Below, one piece after another: positions 5,683 through 5,881 of a DNA stretch of 5,881 nt. How positions within the stretch are numbered: position 1 is the first letter of the stretch; each line of letters starts with the position of its first letter. Source of the stretch: an uncultured Treponema sp. (GTDB taxonomy: Bacteria > Spirochaetota > Spirochaetia > Treponematales > Treponemataceae); NCBI GenBank assembly GCA_905372205.1, contig CAJPOH010000070.1, positions 1 through 5,881 on the forward strand, given 5' to 3'. The notes under the pieces were generated by a model, which worked only from the letters and a program-made list of their open reading frames with translations, was not told where the DNA came from and made no database searches. The translations under genes were made by a program, and so were the position numbers.

Positions 5683-5881
5683 TTACCTTCCAAACAAATA
5701 AATGTCTCCACCAAACCATTTTTTTGAAAATTCTAAAACTTTTCCTTCATATTCTAGGTCTAACATGATTTTATTAACAACATTGCGAAGCAGTTTATCA
5801 TTTTTTCTAAATGCATAAACATATTTCTCACTAGCAACAGCTTCGTCAAGCACCCTATAATCTGAATTTTTCTTCCCCATG
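5683..5881 (-). CDS. C-terminal part of a second family-3 solute-binding protein (cut by the window edge)
   Basis: The last 65 or more codons of a gene that begins beyond the window. The ending matches the C-terminus of the following solute-binding protein: shared L-D-E, S-E/L-Y, A-F-R-K-N-D, D-L-E-Y and S-K-K-W-F-G, and both end in G-R or G-K. The first methionine visible (5880-5878) aligns to an internal position of the paralog, so it is not the start. The gene ends 6 nt before the paralog's ATG, so the two are a tandem duplicate pair, probably in one operon. Only the end of lobe 1 is visible, so ligand and signal peptide cannot be judged. Confidence 0.85.
   Translation of the reverse strand, partial: MGKKNSDYRVLDEAVASEKYVYAFRKNDKLLRNVVNKIMLDLEYEGKVLEFSKKWFGGDIYLFGR

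Overview
The window looks like a piece of a low-GC spirochaete genome, most likely a host-associated Treponema. This is inferred from the AT-rich coding, the density of predicted lipoproteins with relaxed lipoboxes (SIIGC, LVFSC, FILSC), and a large lipoprotein that combines InlB-like repeats with SUMF1/formylglycine-generating-enzyme-like domains, a type familiar from treponemes. No rRNA or other species marker is present, so the genus is a judgement and not a demonstration. Every supported gene lies on the minus strand, so transcription runs from high to low coordinates.

Region 1 (5881 to 3555) reads as one tightly packed operon. It holds the C-terminal end of a periplasmic solute-binding protein that starts outside the window, a complete paralogous solute-binding lipoprotein, a sugar-phosphate-type nucleotidyltransferase, and a small lipoprotein with a predicted cadherin-like beta-sandwich. 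Gaps are 6 and 17 nt, and the last two genes overlap by 10 nt. No permease or ATPase for the binding proteins is visible.

Region 2 (3554 to 3349) is the only real intergenic gap. It carries a good sigma70-type promoter (TTGACA, 17 bp, TATCCT), a leader of roughly 95 nt with an AT-rich inverted repeat, and a strong Shine-Dalgarno sequence.

Region 3 (3348 to 39) encodes a large surface lipoprotein split by a +1 nt frameshift in a run of seven A residues. The first piece carries the signal peptide, lipobox and most of one beta repeat. The second carries the rest: further InlB-like repeats, a MucBP-like module and two SUMF1 domains. Alignment with the neighbouring repeat shows that six A residues would give a continuous lipoprotein of about 1102 residues. 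A new gene begins right after it (29 to 1), with its ribosome-binding site overlapping the stop codon.

The main point of interest is that A7 frameshift, which could be phase variation, slippage or recoding, a true pseudogene, or a sequencing error. I did not find convincing evidence for a wholly new system.
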